DNA from: Stichopus chloronotus
Taxonomy: Eukaryota > Echinodermata > Holothuroidea > Aspidochirotida > Stichopodidae
DNA length: 64,000 nucleotides
Direction of reading: 5' to 3'
Assembly: GCA_021234535.1 (NCBI GenBank)
Contig: CM037841.1
Location: forward strand, 16,264,825 to 16,328,824
Made by a program: the position numbers and the translations under genes. The notes beneath the pieces were generated by a model, which was given only the letters and a program-made list of their open reading frames with translations, did not search any database and had not been told where the DNA came from. Within the stretch, counting starts at the first letter, position 1. Each line of letters starts with the position of its first letter. Shown here piece after piece: positions 12,640-24,152 of this stretch.

Positions 12640-12870
12640 ACATGATCCCCTTATGGGCCCCATGGTGACAAATAATGGGACCCATATGTCTGTGCACCCA
12701 GGATCTGTGAGGGGCCCATATGGGTCAACCCAGATAATCCATATGGGTTAGTTCTTGGGTCCACATGGGCAATTTGTTCCATATGGGCACAATATGTGCA
12801 TCTTGGGTGCAAAATCATATGGGGCCCATATGGATTCACCCATATCAGGCCCATGTGTTACCTGGGCCAA
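12640..12870. repeat. Cluster of CCATATGG palindromic motifs
   Basis: The words CCATATGG, CCCATATG or CATATGGG recur at least six times within 230 bp, interspersed with GGGCCC/GGCCCA and GGGTCCA-like words. This makes the segment open on both strands for about 60-70 codons, which explains the overlapping ORFs and is not evidence of a gene. The tone resembles the GGGCCCACATGGGG repeats at 21.1 and 45.0 kb. Confidence 0.5.
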
Positions 12871-13528
12871 AAGTTACCTGGGATGTTAACACTGTAGTTA
12901 TTATGTTACCTGTCATTTCAGGGCAAGTAAAAATTATCAGGGCAAGTAAATTATGAAAGCTACTTGCCTTACTGTGCAAGTTGTGTTAAAAGTTCAAGTT
13001 CAGCCCTGAAATTGAGTAAAATGTCATTTAGGTCACATGTCATGATGTGTTTGAAATCAATGAGCCACACAATGCACTGATCTCCAAATTGTTGTGATGT
13101 TTTTTGTCATATCCCAATGATTTTGCTTTACATATTGGGTTAGGTGTGACTAACTTAATTTGCTTAGTTATGTCTTTGGTTACATGTTTTTGTTAGTCAA
13201 AGAAATTAAAACGTCTCTACTGTACCTCTTGCACTCCCTTTGCGCTTGTATTCAGATTAACTTCACATGTGCTCAGTGCTGTCTAGTTATCCAGTTGACA
13301 AATAATTACTAACTCTTCAGAGAAAAACATCACAGAATGGACAGTGGCACACGGGACACATTAGAAAATGGCATCAAGCAAGGGGATGATGCAATTACCT
13401 AGATATGGTGCTGCTCATTACCTGAAATTAAAAGCAACACTAGTTACATCATCAAAATCACAATCAAAATCACATTCTGGTTTTAAATAAAATACCACCA
13501 TGCCTTTTTTTTATGGTTTGTTTTTCAG
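12871..13528. other. No gene recognised
   Basis: Would be intronic if the 10433 and 13529 exons are real. Holds a short direct repeat CAGGGCAAGTAAA near 12920 and 12939. Confidence 0.4.
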
Positions 13529-13565
13529 GAGTAAGGTCATATTCGCCAAAATGACCCAGCAATGA
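13529..13565 (+). CDS. Candidate terminal coding exon
   Basis: A pyrimidine-rich acceptor (GGTTTGTTTTTCAG ending 13528) is followed by a frame that accepts one base and reads SKVIFAKMTQQ, then TGA at 13563-13565. It completes the codon left open by the exon ending at 10539, joining DAD to G and SKVIF in frame. The 3' untranslated region would follow; no clear AATAAA lies close by, the nearest seen being past 15 kb. The coding part is only 37 bases, so the support is the acceptor and the phase match alone. Confidence 0.22.
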
Positions 13566-15839
13566 CAGGTGGTACCAGTTGAAGCATGGAAAAGTTATCC
13601 TTATTTCAAACAGATTTTGCAGAATTGTATTGGATTCTTCAGATGTTTAAACTCTGTTCACACAGTCAAGATGCTCGTAGTAATTGATGAACTAACATAC
13701 TGTATATCAGGTAACTATCCATGGTAACTACGCCAACAAAAGAAGAGATACTGTACAAGAGCACAACACTAGTAGACTTAAGTGATTATGTGGGTACTGA
13801 AAAACTATAAGGATAAAATTTATTTTTAAATGTACCTGTCATGTTTTTCATGGACGAGCTACACTTTTCAATGAAGAAAAATGACAGTAACTACTTTGAA
13901 AAGCAACAGGATTGGCATAAAAACAGTAAAAAACAGAAATCATACTTGAAAATTAGCGGTTCTTATTATAAGCACCTACATAATGAATATCCAACAGTAC
14001 AAGTCTCACTGGTGTATCAAAAACATACTACTCAAGTAATAGCTCCTTGGTCGGTATCGGGAATTGCAGTATTTGGTGAAAGGAAGCACTACATTTGCAA
14101 ATAACCTATGAAATGATCACAACATTGCTACATCAGTGATCCTGAGTTGTTTTGACTAACTGAATATTTAATACTAGTATACTTCCCATTGGCTTATTCA
14201 AAGAAGCATACTGATGATTTGAATGAAACTGTCAAACACTACATTATCGTATTCTACACTTTTTGTCGTTGTGTTAGAAGAATTTGAAATCATATGGCAG
14301 AATTCACCAACTGAGACCTATCTATTTTCCCGGATTGTCTGAATGGTGCATTTAAAAGCCTTACTAAACTTTTCGAGATGAAATTTCAATGTTTTTCCTT
14401 TTTGCCTACTGTACACATTCAATCACTTTAATAGATCACAAGTGGTTTTAATTCTTGCACTTGGGTGAAGATGTAATCTGGCTCAATGTACAATATTGAA
14501 CAAAATTTTGAAAAATAGGATAAATTATAAGAAGAAAGGTTGTTTGGAGAGTCTGCTAAAAATATCAAAATTACTATTTATAGGGTGTGAGCAAACATCT
14601 TTGAAGTAAATACAGCGGCAGCCTCATTGACTTACAACTTATACTACAAGACCCTGCGTTACACAGCAATACATGTGGTAGATTGCAGCAGACTGTCAGC
14701 AGACCTCAGACACTGTAGAAGATTTGGTGGAGAAACTCAGGTAGTAAGGTACAGTAACATCTTCAGAACTTGAGTATGCTTCACTTGTGAAGTACAATCT
14801 ACATGTGTAGATGAAGTTCCCTGCTAACATTTTTATGATCATCTTTCATTGTTTGTTTTGTTTACTACTGATGACTTGCAACTACTGTAATTGCCAGTGG
14901 CAGCACCACGATTTTGGAATGGAGGAGGGGTAGGGCATTAGTGCAAGCTGCAGCAAGTAGGGTCCAGAGGGTGGTCTGTGTTAGGATCCATGGTGAAATC
15001 TATGGGCAAGTCCCATTGAAGTTCTTAGGAACTTAAGCCTGTCTCTGGGTGAAAAAAAGTACAGGTACTGCCAGTCTTGTTATATAGGTACTGTCTCTTT
15101 CAGTTCAAAATGGATCATCCAGTAAACAAATTTCAAAAGATGTTAATGAATTTGGCTGTTCCTCAAAATTGACAACATGATAACTTAGGGCCTGTGGTTG
15201 GTTTCAGGATTCAAGTTCAGGTGGGGGTCCTGCGGGCAGAGCCCCATGTTTTGTCCCATATGTTTTGCCCCATACTACTGCAAGTGAAAAATTAACTCCA
15301 AGGGCCAGATGGGTTTACTGTGGTTCATAAGACTTCATACAAGTCCAAGATTGCACACAATTTTTATGTGTTTTGCTATTCATCTAAATTTACAATAAAC
15401 ATGAAAACTTTGGGCTCTTCATGGGGTCCAGGGGAGAAGTTTCTATGGGGGTTCAGGGGAAACCCCCTAAAAGCTCTGAGGTTTTAGTGTATCTCCGGGT
15501 GAAAAAAAATTAAGTCTCGTGAAAGACTGAGAAAGGTGAGTGCAGTATACATGCACATAAACAGGGATCTGCCAGGCCACTATACTTCAGCTGGGTTGGG
15601 GCAATTTTTTTGATTGCCCAAGGAAAAATTCCGCATTCTCTTGGTGGTACTACTGCTAACTGCCACACTCATGTTGTAACAAAACATGCATATATAGCAT
15701 CTGCAGAGCTGTGAACATCTTTGTTGATGGATACAGGCACTTTACAAATGTATATTATCAGTGCATACTGTAAGTATTACTATTAAGCAGTATATCTCCC
15801 ACAATTTTCTGGTGTAATAAAGGTATTCGAGAATGACCC
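13566..15839. other. No gene recognised; diverged low-copy duplicates
   Basis: The phrase CTCTGGGTGAAAAAAAGT (about 15043) recurs as CTCCGGGTGAAAAAAAAT near 15494. The sequence around 15220-15290 repeats GTTTTGTCCC/GTTTTGCCCC words. These suggest an old dispersed repeat but no boundaries can be set. The ORF at 13841-14104 has no splice support or family resemblance. Confidence 0.4.
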
Positions 15840-15956
15840 CTTACCCCTTGCCAATATTTACAGTATGCTCTAGCTCTTCATATAGAAAAGGTATGTCACT
15901 CCAGAGCAAAATTCTAATGAGGAAGAGCTAGAGCATAAGTATGAGCAAGGGGTAAG
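15840..15956. repeat. Inverted repeat able to form a long hairpin
   Basis: The left arm starts CTTACCCCTTGC and includes TATGCTCTAGCTCTTC (15840-15879). The right arm includes GAAGAGCTAGAGCATA and ends GCAAGGGGTAAG (15922-15956). Two perfectly paired blocks of 12 and 16 bp flank an asymmetric internal bulge, around a loop of about 42 bases. No flanking target duplication was seen. It may be a miniature inverted-repeat element or part of a hairpin RNA. Confidence 0.6.
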
Positions 15957-17113
15957 TACAGTACAGTATATGTCTACAATGTGAATTGAATATAGTTGTT
16001 TGTTACATTTTAGAATCTGCCAAGTGCAAGGCCTGTCTAATTGCCATCTTCTGAAAGGTACCTGCTCTGTTTGTACCAACCTGCACCATAGCATGGTACA
16101 GTATGACCATGTGACCGCAATGTCTAGTTCTGCCTGCAGAACTTTCTGATGTATGTAGGAACTTGTTCCATGGTTTTGCAAGTCAAATTTTGGTACTTTC
16201 CTAATCCATAGCATCTGCTACCTTCACATACAACTGGAAGGGGAAATGTGTGGTCAAACAAGCTCCATGCATGTCGGTGCCAGCATGTACACATTCTCTC
16301 ACAGCTGGTATGTCTTTACAGTCCAGAGTCTACATTGACAATAACTGTCAATCTGTATTTAGCATCAGTAGCATCCCATTCTTCCTTATGTCTTGTTTAA
16401 ATGGACTGATGCAAAGCACCCAAATGTATTTACTGCTTCGCCATTATGAAAAATCTGGAATGCAATAAAAACATGTGTTGCAATGTAGGGAGTGGATAAT
16501 AGCATTCAGCTCTGGTGCACAGTACATAACATTTGGAATTTCTTCTTTGTTGCCATCACTTTCCTTTCTTTTCCTTTTACTGATCATTATTTACATGGAT
16601 TCCACAAAAAAAGTGACTGCACACATGATTGTATATTTTTCATTGTCTGTTATTTTCTGTGAGAATATTTTTGATGCTGACTGTCAAATCTGAAATGCTG
16701 TTTACTGACTGCTTAGAGCAAAACCATTGGGGCAGTAAACTGTCAAATGTAGCAATTTATGTAAATGTATGACCCACAAGGCCTTTTGTGACTTTGAAGT
16801 TATACTCCCAAGTTCCCAACAACAACAGGAAGTGTTTCAATTTTCATTCAACATGAATTTGTTACTTCAAGGCCACTAGGCATTTCATGCAGCATGTACA
16901 GTATGATAGATTTGGCAGTCAAATTAGAATGTGAAATGAATCTATGAGTGGTGTGATTCTTTTAATCATGTTGTACACAGTGTTTATTTATCTATTTTTT
17001 GTTTCGGAAGGGGGGACTGGTTCAGGTTTTGATCTTACACTGATGATTGTGCTGTGGTGATTGGGTAGCAGGGAGCAGCAATTCCGTGCACCAATTGCAT
17101 TGGAATAGGCAGA
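15957..17113. other. No gene recognised
   Basis: Short ORFs at 16250-16468 and 16475-16693 plus have no splice or family support. Confidence 0.45.
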
Positions 17114-17685
17114 GGCATGAAAAAAAAAATATTTGGATACCTGCCTAATTTTGTACTCCCATGTCTGGCACTTATTTCAAGGGCAAAGCCAAAATTTTGG
17201 TGTGTGTTTGGGGGGTGGGTTTACTTTACTGCTCCGCCTCATTCTAAACCGCCATCCTGAAGCAGGGATTTTCCTACCATTTTGAGTAATTTTACTATCT
17301 CGAAAGGGAGGGGTCCATCTAATGTTCACGGTGTTCATTGTTCGGGGGTTCGATGTTCCCTTTTTTTGTATTATTTCAATGGTTGCCGATGAGTACAAGG
17401 TTTGTTATTCCCTCAGTTCAATGTTCCCGGGAAGGTCACTGTAATTCCTCGAGATTCAGTGTTTCCGAGATTCGAAATTTTCACGGTTCGATGTCCCGGA
17501 GGTTAGAACATAAACCTCGAAACATGTTACCTTGGAAACATTAAACGGCATGAAAAAAAAAATATTTGGATATTTGCCTAATTTTGTACTCCCATGTCTG
17601 GCACTTATTTCAGGGGCAAAGTTAAAAATGGGCTTAAGGGCTTAGTTAAAAATGGGCTTAAGGGCTTAGTTAAAAATGGCGCTAT
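17114..17685. repeat. 75-bp direct repeats around 360 bp, then a 24-bp tandem repeat
   Basis: Sequence 17114-17190 (GGCATGAAAAAAAAAATATTTGG and following) is repeated nearly exactly at 17547-17620. From 17621 a 24-bp unit beginning GTTAAAAATGGGCTTAAGGG occurs about two and a half times (17621, 17645, 17669). The direct repeats are too short for ordinary LTRs, and the sequence between them carries no coding similarity. A local duplication is the simplest reading. Confidence 0.7.
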
Positions 17686-19252
17686 GGTTTGCTTCTTTGA
17701 TACTAGGTCATCTGCCAAGTGCTCAAAATTTTATGGCATTCTAAAAACGAATAATCATTTCTATCTTTGACGGAGGTAGTCGACTAATCTTCTTCAATTA
17801 TGTCCACAGTGCGGGGGTATTTTTTTTTGTCTGAAATGGATTAGATTCAAAATAGTGTAAAATTTTGCTTCTTTAGTGTACTTTGTCCTGAAAATGCCAT
17901 ATTTTCTTTCGATCAATAATTCCTAATTTGGACAAACAATATGATCTGCAAGTCTGCATGTAAAATTTGAGAGAACATTATATTGGTGTTGAAAGTTTGT
18001 CATCCAGCTTCCATATTTACGTATTTTTTCTTTTGTTTCGCAACATCGTCCATACATGAGACCCCCTGGGCCCACACACTTCTGGCTAAGCCAGTGGTTG
18101 AATCGTTTGGTTTTTTCTTTTTTCGTTTGCCGTGTTTGTGCAGGCCGTGCAAGGCAACTCAATAAATCGCAGACCTATGGCCTAAAACACAATAGTGTAA
18201 AATCTTCACACAATTAGTGTTCACGAACAAGCACCACACATGGTCACCATTTCGACTACTACGGCATTTCCCAGGTTATAAACAAAGCATATCAAGTGAT
18301 TGAAAAATCCATCCTCAAATAAGTGGGCTGACATTTTGATGATTAACATATGTCAAAAGAGATAACTTGTAAACTTTCCTACAACTTTCACGCAGCACCA
18401 GTCCATCTCTGTGTACGGTCCTGACACACAGTTTGTCGCAGTTACAAACTACTAGTCAGTGAGTGTATAAGCGAATAACCTCAGCTTCGATGTCATGATG
18501 CTTATAACATGGAAGTTCTACCTCGGACTTCCATGCTTATAATGTACTGTATACCTGATATGTTCAGGCCAGTTGGTATGTCCATTGATACCAGATTCTA
18601 CTACAGTGGCTTGCCCAAGGCCAGTCTCGCTCTCATCTCCCTGTCCATATTGGGAGCAACTGCTGACCATGTGAAGGTCAGCTCGGGTTACCATGCCTTG
18701 TTTACACGTTGCAGTGGGGTATTCACTGACACTTGCTCTTTGGAAATGTTGTTGACTGCATGGGCGTGGAGTCTGAGAGAAAGTTCTTTGAGGGCAGTAT
18801 ACTCCTTTATGCTGTTCGGGGGGGGGGGACTGCGTGATCCCTTTAAGAGAGAAGACTGTATTTGCATTCATTACAAAATGGAAAATACTTGAAAATTAAT
18901 TAGGCCAAACTATTATTCAAGTCTAGCAAGTTTAGCTCTATTAAAATTTATTGACATGTGAAGGGTAAAGAGTCACTTACACAATGTGAGAAACGAGTTC
19001 AACTTCCAGTCCAATATTCAACTCAACATTATCATATACCAAGGCCCACATGGTTATATATATGATTAATATTGCCGTGCACATTAAAAATTAAGCCACT
19101 CACCAGTAGCATGGCAAACGAATACATACTACATGCTGCATGTGACATCCTTAGCCACCATACCTAACTAAACGACATTGTGCACAAATCGTAGTGTTAT
19201 GCGAGCTCTGAGCTGAGGCACATCTCTGTTGCGCATTGGGTATGGAAAATCC
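17686..19252. other. No gene recognised; one short hairpin
   Basis: A 9-bp perfect hairpin CATGGAAGT / ACTTCCATG with a 10-base loop lies at 18508-18535. The ORFs at 18509-18892 plus and 18518-18871 minus are of moderate length but show no known motif, initiation context or splice support, and a nine-base G run sits within the plus ORF. They are probably chance. Confidence 0.45.
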
Positions 19253-19566
19253 TGGCAACTTTCCAAGTAAAGTTGTTGGTAACAACCCGTCTGGAATGTC
19301 TATATCTATCACCAATAGCTATTGCAAAAGTAAAGGTGGTCGGCTTTACCACTATATCTTTGTGTAAGCGTAAATGACGTAAAGTTGATACAAAGGTCAC
19401 CTCGTGGGCTGGCAACTTTCCAAGTAAAGTTGTTGGTAACAACCCGTCTGGAACGTCTATATCAATCACCAATAGCTATTGCAAAAGTAAAGGTGGTCGG
19501 CTTTACCACTATATCTTTGTGTAAGTGTAAATGACGTAAAATTGATACAAAGGTCATCTCGTGGGC
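19253..19566. repeat. Recent tandem duplication, 2 x 157 bp
   Basis: The unit starting TGGCAACTTTCCAAGTAAAG at 19253 begins again at 19410 and ends at 19566. The two copies differ at only a handful of positions, so the duplication is young compared with other repeats here. It is not open throughout on either strand, and no gene is implied. Confidence 0.9.
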
Positions 19567-20280
19567 TGTACAGGTGTATTAGAAAGCCCATGGAAAGTAG
19601 TGAGTCTTATCTCTAACGTGCTGTGCATGTTTGTAAAATACTAAGGTAATGAAAAAGTCAAAAAGAGACATTTTTTTGAGTTGCAGTTACACTGTTGTAG
19701 TTTTACAATACATCTGAAAGGGAGTGGCATAAAAGATACTTCGAATTTCGGAAGCACCGAAAACCAGGATACTTTCCACAGAAACAAGCTCAAAAAGAAA
19801 AAAAAAACTGACTGACTGACTCACTGACACTGAGGCATTGCTGATGGTTTAAAGGCTCTGTGATTGGTCTAAGGACGAAAAACGTTTGCACAATTCTGCC
19901 AACGTCAGTGAGTGAATATCCTCAGCATTGCATTGACAGGTCAGTGGTAATTATGATCAAAGTATCTTACAGTATTCTCAGCATTTGTTTTCATTGTTCT
20001 CTTCTATTTACTTTTGCTTTCAAGTTTCTCTGTTTTTTTTTTTTTCATGTATAAAAAATAGTTTTGCAATGCAGGATTCCCATGACTGCGATCCAGGTAA
20101 TGCGAAAGGCACGCAACCTGGGAAAGACAGATCATATACATTAATTATGAAGTTTACTCAAACTTCCTTATTTCCCCGAAATTTTGTGACTCATATTCTT
20201 TGGTGTACAGTGTGATGGATGGTATTCAACTAGCTATTACTTTCCTTGAAGCTTTCCTAGTTAGCAACTTACAAACAAAA
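19567..20280. other. No gene recognised
   Basis: Short ORFs around a T run near 20030-20046 only. Confidence 0.45.
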
Positions 20281-21425
20281 TACAACTAGAGCACCATTGG
20301 TGCAGAAGCTCATACCTCTACATCCTGAAGGTACCATTAATGTATCATCATGTCAAATTATAGGTACCATTATACATTATATACCAAATCATAAACACTG
20401 TACAAGAAAATCTGTAGGACTGCACAATTTTCAGAATTTCATAAACTGGAGTCCCAACGGTGCAGAAGTTTGATTTTTGTCAATAAATTAAAAGTTGTGA
20501 AAATTTTGATGGGTACTACCAAATAACAATGCTTATAATTAGCATCACTATTCACATCCAATAATTATGAAAACTGTCAATTTTTACTAATTTTTCTTTA
20601 TGGTTTGTCCTGGCTGTGGGTATATAAATTGGTACTTATGCGGAAAAGGGAATGGTCATGAGTTTTCCAAAACCAATTTAAATCATTAGCTACTCACTCA
20701 TTAGTGGTCACTTACATGTGACTCATAATGGGGCCCAGTCTTAGTTGAACCATGGAAGTAGGTAGTACTTCCATGGTTGAACATTGATCAGCCACTAAAA
20801 ATTTGACACAAAAGTGATATGTTTGTGAAGACTAACTTAAGTTCATGAAACAACTCAAAGTGCCCCTTTAAGTACCTGAGTGCAATACAGAGTTTCAGTT
20901 AGCATACCAACTGACACTGTCCAATTACTCAATTATCATTCATGCACGATGGGGATACTTTAGATGTGTAGGACAGTTTAAAGGGGCACTTTAACAGTAG
21001 AAAAAGAGGCAATTTGCAGAATTCCATAGAATGGGACATACCCCAGTTGAAGCACCACCCAAGGATTATTGTGTCAAAGTTCCATATAAATCCATGGATG
21101 CATGTGTGAAAAGTAATATTTCAAACAGAATTTCACATAATGGGCCACTGGGCCCACATGGGGTCTTGGAATACCAATTCCTGTACACCCTGAAGGGACC
21201 AATAACTGAGCATCATTGTGACAAACGAACAACATTGTACAATACAATCTGTAGGAGAAGAAGCATTTTGTAGATTTTCATAAAATGGGCCAAAGGGCCC
21301 ACATGGGACCTTGGACCAACAATTCCTGAACATCCTAAGTGATCCAGCACCCAACAAACATTGTGTCTAAGTTCCAGGCAAATCCATGAAAGCATGTCGG
21401 AATAAAAGCATTCGGAACAAATTGT
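20281..21425. repeat. Dispersed composite repeat, copy 1, with TTAA element ends
   Basis: The block 20285-20430 matches 43590-43720, and 21017-21420 matches 44945-45300. Within the second block a unit of about 147 bp recurs (AATGGGCCACTGGGCCCACA at 21138 and AATGGGCCAAAGGGCCCACA at 21286). A T2-type right end (GTGCCCCTTTAA, 20860-20871) and a left end (TTAAAGGGGCACTTT from 20978) face away from each other, marking two separate TTAA-element ends about 105 bp apart. A 13-bp hairpin AACCATGGAAGTA / TACTTCCATGGTT lies at 20748-20778. Non-coding. Confidence 0.6.
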
Positions 21426-21590
21426 GGACAGACAGATAGATAGACATATAGACAAATAGATAGACAGATAAACAGACAGACAGATAGACAGACAGACAGT
21501 CAGACAAACAGATAGTCAGACAGGCAGATAGACAGACAGACAGTCAGACAGATAGACAGACTGATAGACAGACAGATAGAAGTTACTAAA
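21426..21590. repeat. GACAGATA microsatellite
   Basis: Imperfect tetranucleotide repeats of GACA and GATA over about 165 bp. The equivalent place in copy 2 (about 45302-45380) holds a diverged GACGGA/GAACGGAC tract, so the simple repeat is part of the composite repeat's tail. Confidence 0.9.
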
Positions 21591-21975
21591 TGCACTATGA
21601 TTTACATTTCTTTTACAATTAAAACTAGAAAGCCAAAAGGCTTAGTGATTCCTTGCCTCATGATATCTTGTGACAAACATGAATCGCCCAAATGACAAGC
21701 ATGAGATCCCACACAGTTATCCTACTTGTGATACCATCTTAGTAAGGTCAAAACCTTTTGAAATCTTGTGACCCAAAATTACTTTTCACCTCCACTTAAA
21801 ACAATAGGAAACACCTACCCTATATGGCCATCAACATGCTAAATATGAACAAATCTCAAGCTAAGTATGAGATCCTTAACATTTATCACCCTTAAAAAAT
21901 GTCTACAAGGTTTTGACCTTTTGTAACCCCAAATAATGTTTGACCTCCACAAACATGAGAAAACTCCCAAACAGA
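21591..21975. repeat. Decayed units of the half-site tandem repeat
   Basis: The phrases CTAGAAAGCCAAAAGGCTTAGTGATTCC (matching 43845-44000), TTTTCACCTCCACTTAAAACAATAGG and TAACCCCAAATAATGTTTGACCTCC mark about two diverged units in the same orientation as the 44 kb array. The receptor half-sites are mostly lost. Confidence 0.65.
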
Positions 21976-22313
21976 TATGATGCTGCAGGGGAACAAATTG
22001 TATTTTGTCGTGTCTAATAACTTGATAAAAAGGTAAACATGTTTATTTAATCAAAATTATAGCACTTTATTTTGGCGAGTTACGACTATTGGTGGCAGCT
22101 CTTTAGTATTTGATTTTCTGGCATGATGCCCTTCCCAATGGCTATGATGTCCTTGAAAATTAACAAAAACTGATAACCCTATTAAACCAGAACCTAGCAA
22201 GACTTGTAACTTTGCCTTTAGTCTACTTAAAGACACAACAAACACTACAAGTTTCCCTGGTTTGATACACAGTAGTCAATAGTTTAAAGCTTGCTTTGAA
22301 TACCTGAACTACT

Positions 22314-22689
22314 TTAAAGAGGCTCATTGAGTTGTTTTGTGAAATTCACTCAACTTTTCTAAACCGGTCAAGTTTCCTTCACATACTAATGACAAACAGT
22401 CAAACTAAAAGGATCCCAAAGTTTTACATACGTTGGAACATTAATGAGGGAGTAACCAACGATTAAATTTGGTTTTTGAAACTTTGTGACCAGACATTTT
22501 CACATTAGTACATTCAAATGCACACAATCAGAGCAAGTAACGGTCAAAAATTCGAAAAAATTGACAGTTTTCATAAAACTATTGGATGTGAAACTTGATT
22601 AATTATGCTAATTGTGAGTTTTGTCGTGTGTTTGTATACTTCAAAATCACTGCAATCTTTACTGATATCAACTCAATGAGCCCCTTTAA
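22314..22689. mobile_element. T2/Kolobok-like MITE, about 376 bp
   Basis: The left end TTAAAGAGGCTCATTGAGTTG (from 22314) is the near-exact reverse complement of the right end CAACTCAATGAGCCCCTTTAA (to 22689), giving 21-bp terminal inverted repeats with TTAA at both edges. The TTAAAGGRR terminal pattern is that described for T2 MITEs of the Kolobok superfamily. Part of the interior (about 22557-22592) occurs in inverted orientation at 20560-20600, so related copies exist nearby. No transposase. Confidence 0.75.
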
Positions 22690-23599
22690 ACCTTGCTCAG
22701 AGGGCTAATCAGAGACACTGTTTATACAGTAAATGATTAAGTCCATTGAGCACCTGGCTCAACAGACTGTATGATATATTTTGGACATTGTGGTTTCTAC
22801 TGGCAGTCAACTGTGATAAATTATGTCAGATAACAGTGACCAATTTGAAAAGAGGTGGGTCAGTTACAATTTGATTCATTCAATTAAGCAATCACAGTTT
22901 GTGCAAAATCAAGTATATTTGATCCAAATGATCAGTAATTTAGTTCTTTTTATAAAACTAATAACCCATGGTATATTTAATTAATCAATTCCAATTTACA
23001 ATTCATGCATGCTCACATGTCCTTATGAGGACAGTGGCATAAGGTTTGCCAAATAATAATCTTTGATACCAAATCTAATGTTGTCTTCATGTTTTCTTTA
23101 AGGTTTATATCGTAGAGACAATGTTGGTATGTCCTAAAAGAAGTTCTTGAAATGGTACTAGGTATATTTTTGTTGTTTTCACAATATATTCTGAAACGAG
23201 TACGTGCAGTTCATTTTCAATAATGTATGTCAGAAGCCAAAAAAGCAGCGCATCTCCCTGTTATTACCAGGCAACTCCCTACCCTGGCATTACAGTATTT
23301 CTCGACTAAACAGTGCGGCCAACTTCAAGTACTGCAAGCCAAATGATATGTTACTGCCAAAACTATTTGGCCCACTATTAAAAACAGTAGGCCAACCGAT
23401 AAGAACTGCAGGCAAAGCAATCCTTAATTATGCCAATATCACCTGCTTTCATTTTAACAATTTGATGTCAAATAACCCCAAACTAATTTTCATCTCTACA
23501 AAAATGCGTAGAAACCATCAAATCAGCAAGAGGATTCTACATTACAAGTATAAAATTCACTGGAAGGACCTTTCTTTAAATATTGTATATTCAAGATTT
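22690..23599. other. No gene recognised
   Basis: Contains a 138-codon ORF (23204-23620, plus) with no recognised motif. Its tail runs into the tandem repeat array, so it is probably chance. Confidence 0.4.
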
Positions 23600-24152
23600 T
23601 CACATTTTGACCTCCCATGACCCCAAATGACTTTTCACCTCTTGCCCCCCCAAAAAATTGGGATAATGTACTCAATATGGGCAATCCACATGCTAACTAT
23701 GAGATCTTTCACATTTATCGTTCTGGAGATATCGTGTTTACAAGCAATTTTCAAGGTATTTACCTTTTGACCTCTGGTGACCCCAAATGACCTTTGACCT
23801 CCACCACAAACAATAGAAATCATCTACTCAATAAGGACAATCTACATGCCAAGTATGAGATCACTCACAGTTACGCTTCTGGAGATATTGTGTTTACAAG
23901 AAATTTTCAAGGTATTTACCTTTTGACCTCTGGTGACCCCAAATGACCTTTGACCGCCACCAAAAACAATAGGGATCATCTACTCAATAAGGACAATCTA
24001 CATGCCAAGTATGAGATCACTCACAGTTACGCTTCTGGAGATATTGTGTTTACAAGAAATTTTCAAGGTATTTACCTTTTGACCTCTGGTGACCCCAAAT
24101 GACCTTTGACCGCCACCAAAAACAATAGGGATCATCTACTCAATAAGGACAA
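23600..24152. repeat. Tandem array of 156-bp units, half-site family
   Basis: The phrase CAAATGACCTTTGACC starts at 23784, 23940 and 24096, with a diverged copy at 23624, giving periods of 160, 156 and 156. The last two units are almost identical, including TTTACAAGAAATTTTCAAGG, which points to recent local homogenisation. A perfect TGACCTTTGACCT lies at 23788-23800. The array ends at the dispersed repeat starting at 24153. Confidence 0.9.

Noticed and set aside
12169..13012. Possible terminal inverted repeat GGGCTGAAC / GTTCAGCCC
   Set aside because: Only about 10 bp pair and no target duplication or internal support was found.
17114..17620. Direct repeats as LTRs of a small retroelement
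   Set aside because: The repeats are only about 75 bp, lack TG...CA ends, and enclose no retroelement sequence.
18509..18892. 127-codon ORF on the plus strand with a 117-codon ORF opposite
   Set aside because: No known motif, and the nine-base G run and lack of splice or initiation context point to a chance open stretch on both strands.
23204..23620. 138-codon ORF on the plus strand
   Set aside because: Composition is unremarkable, no motif is seen, and its end lies in the tandem repeat array.
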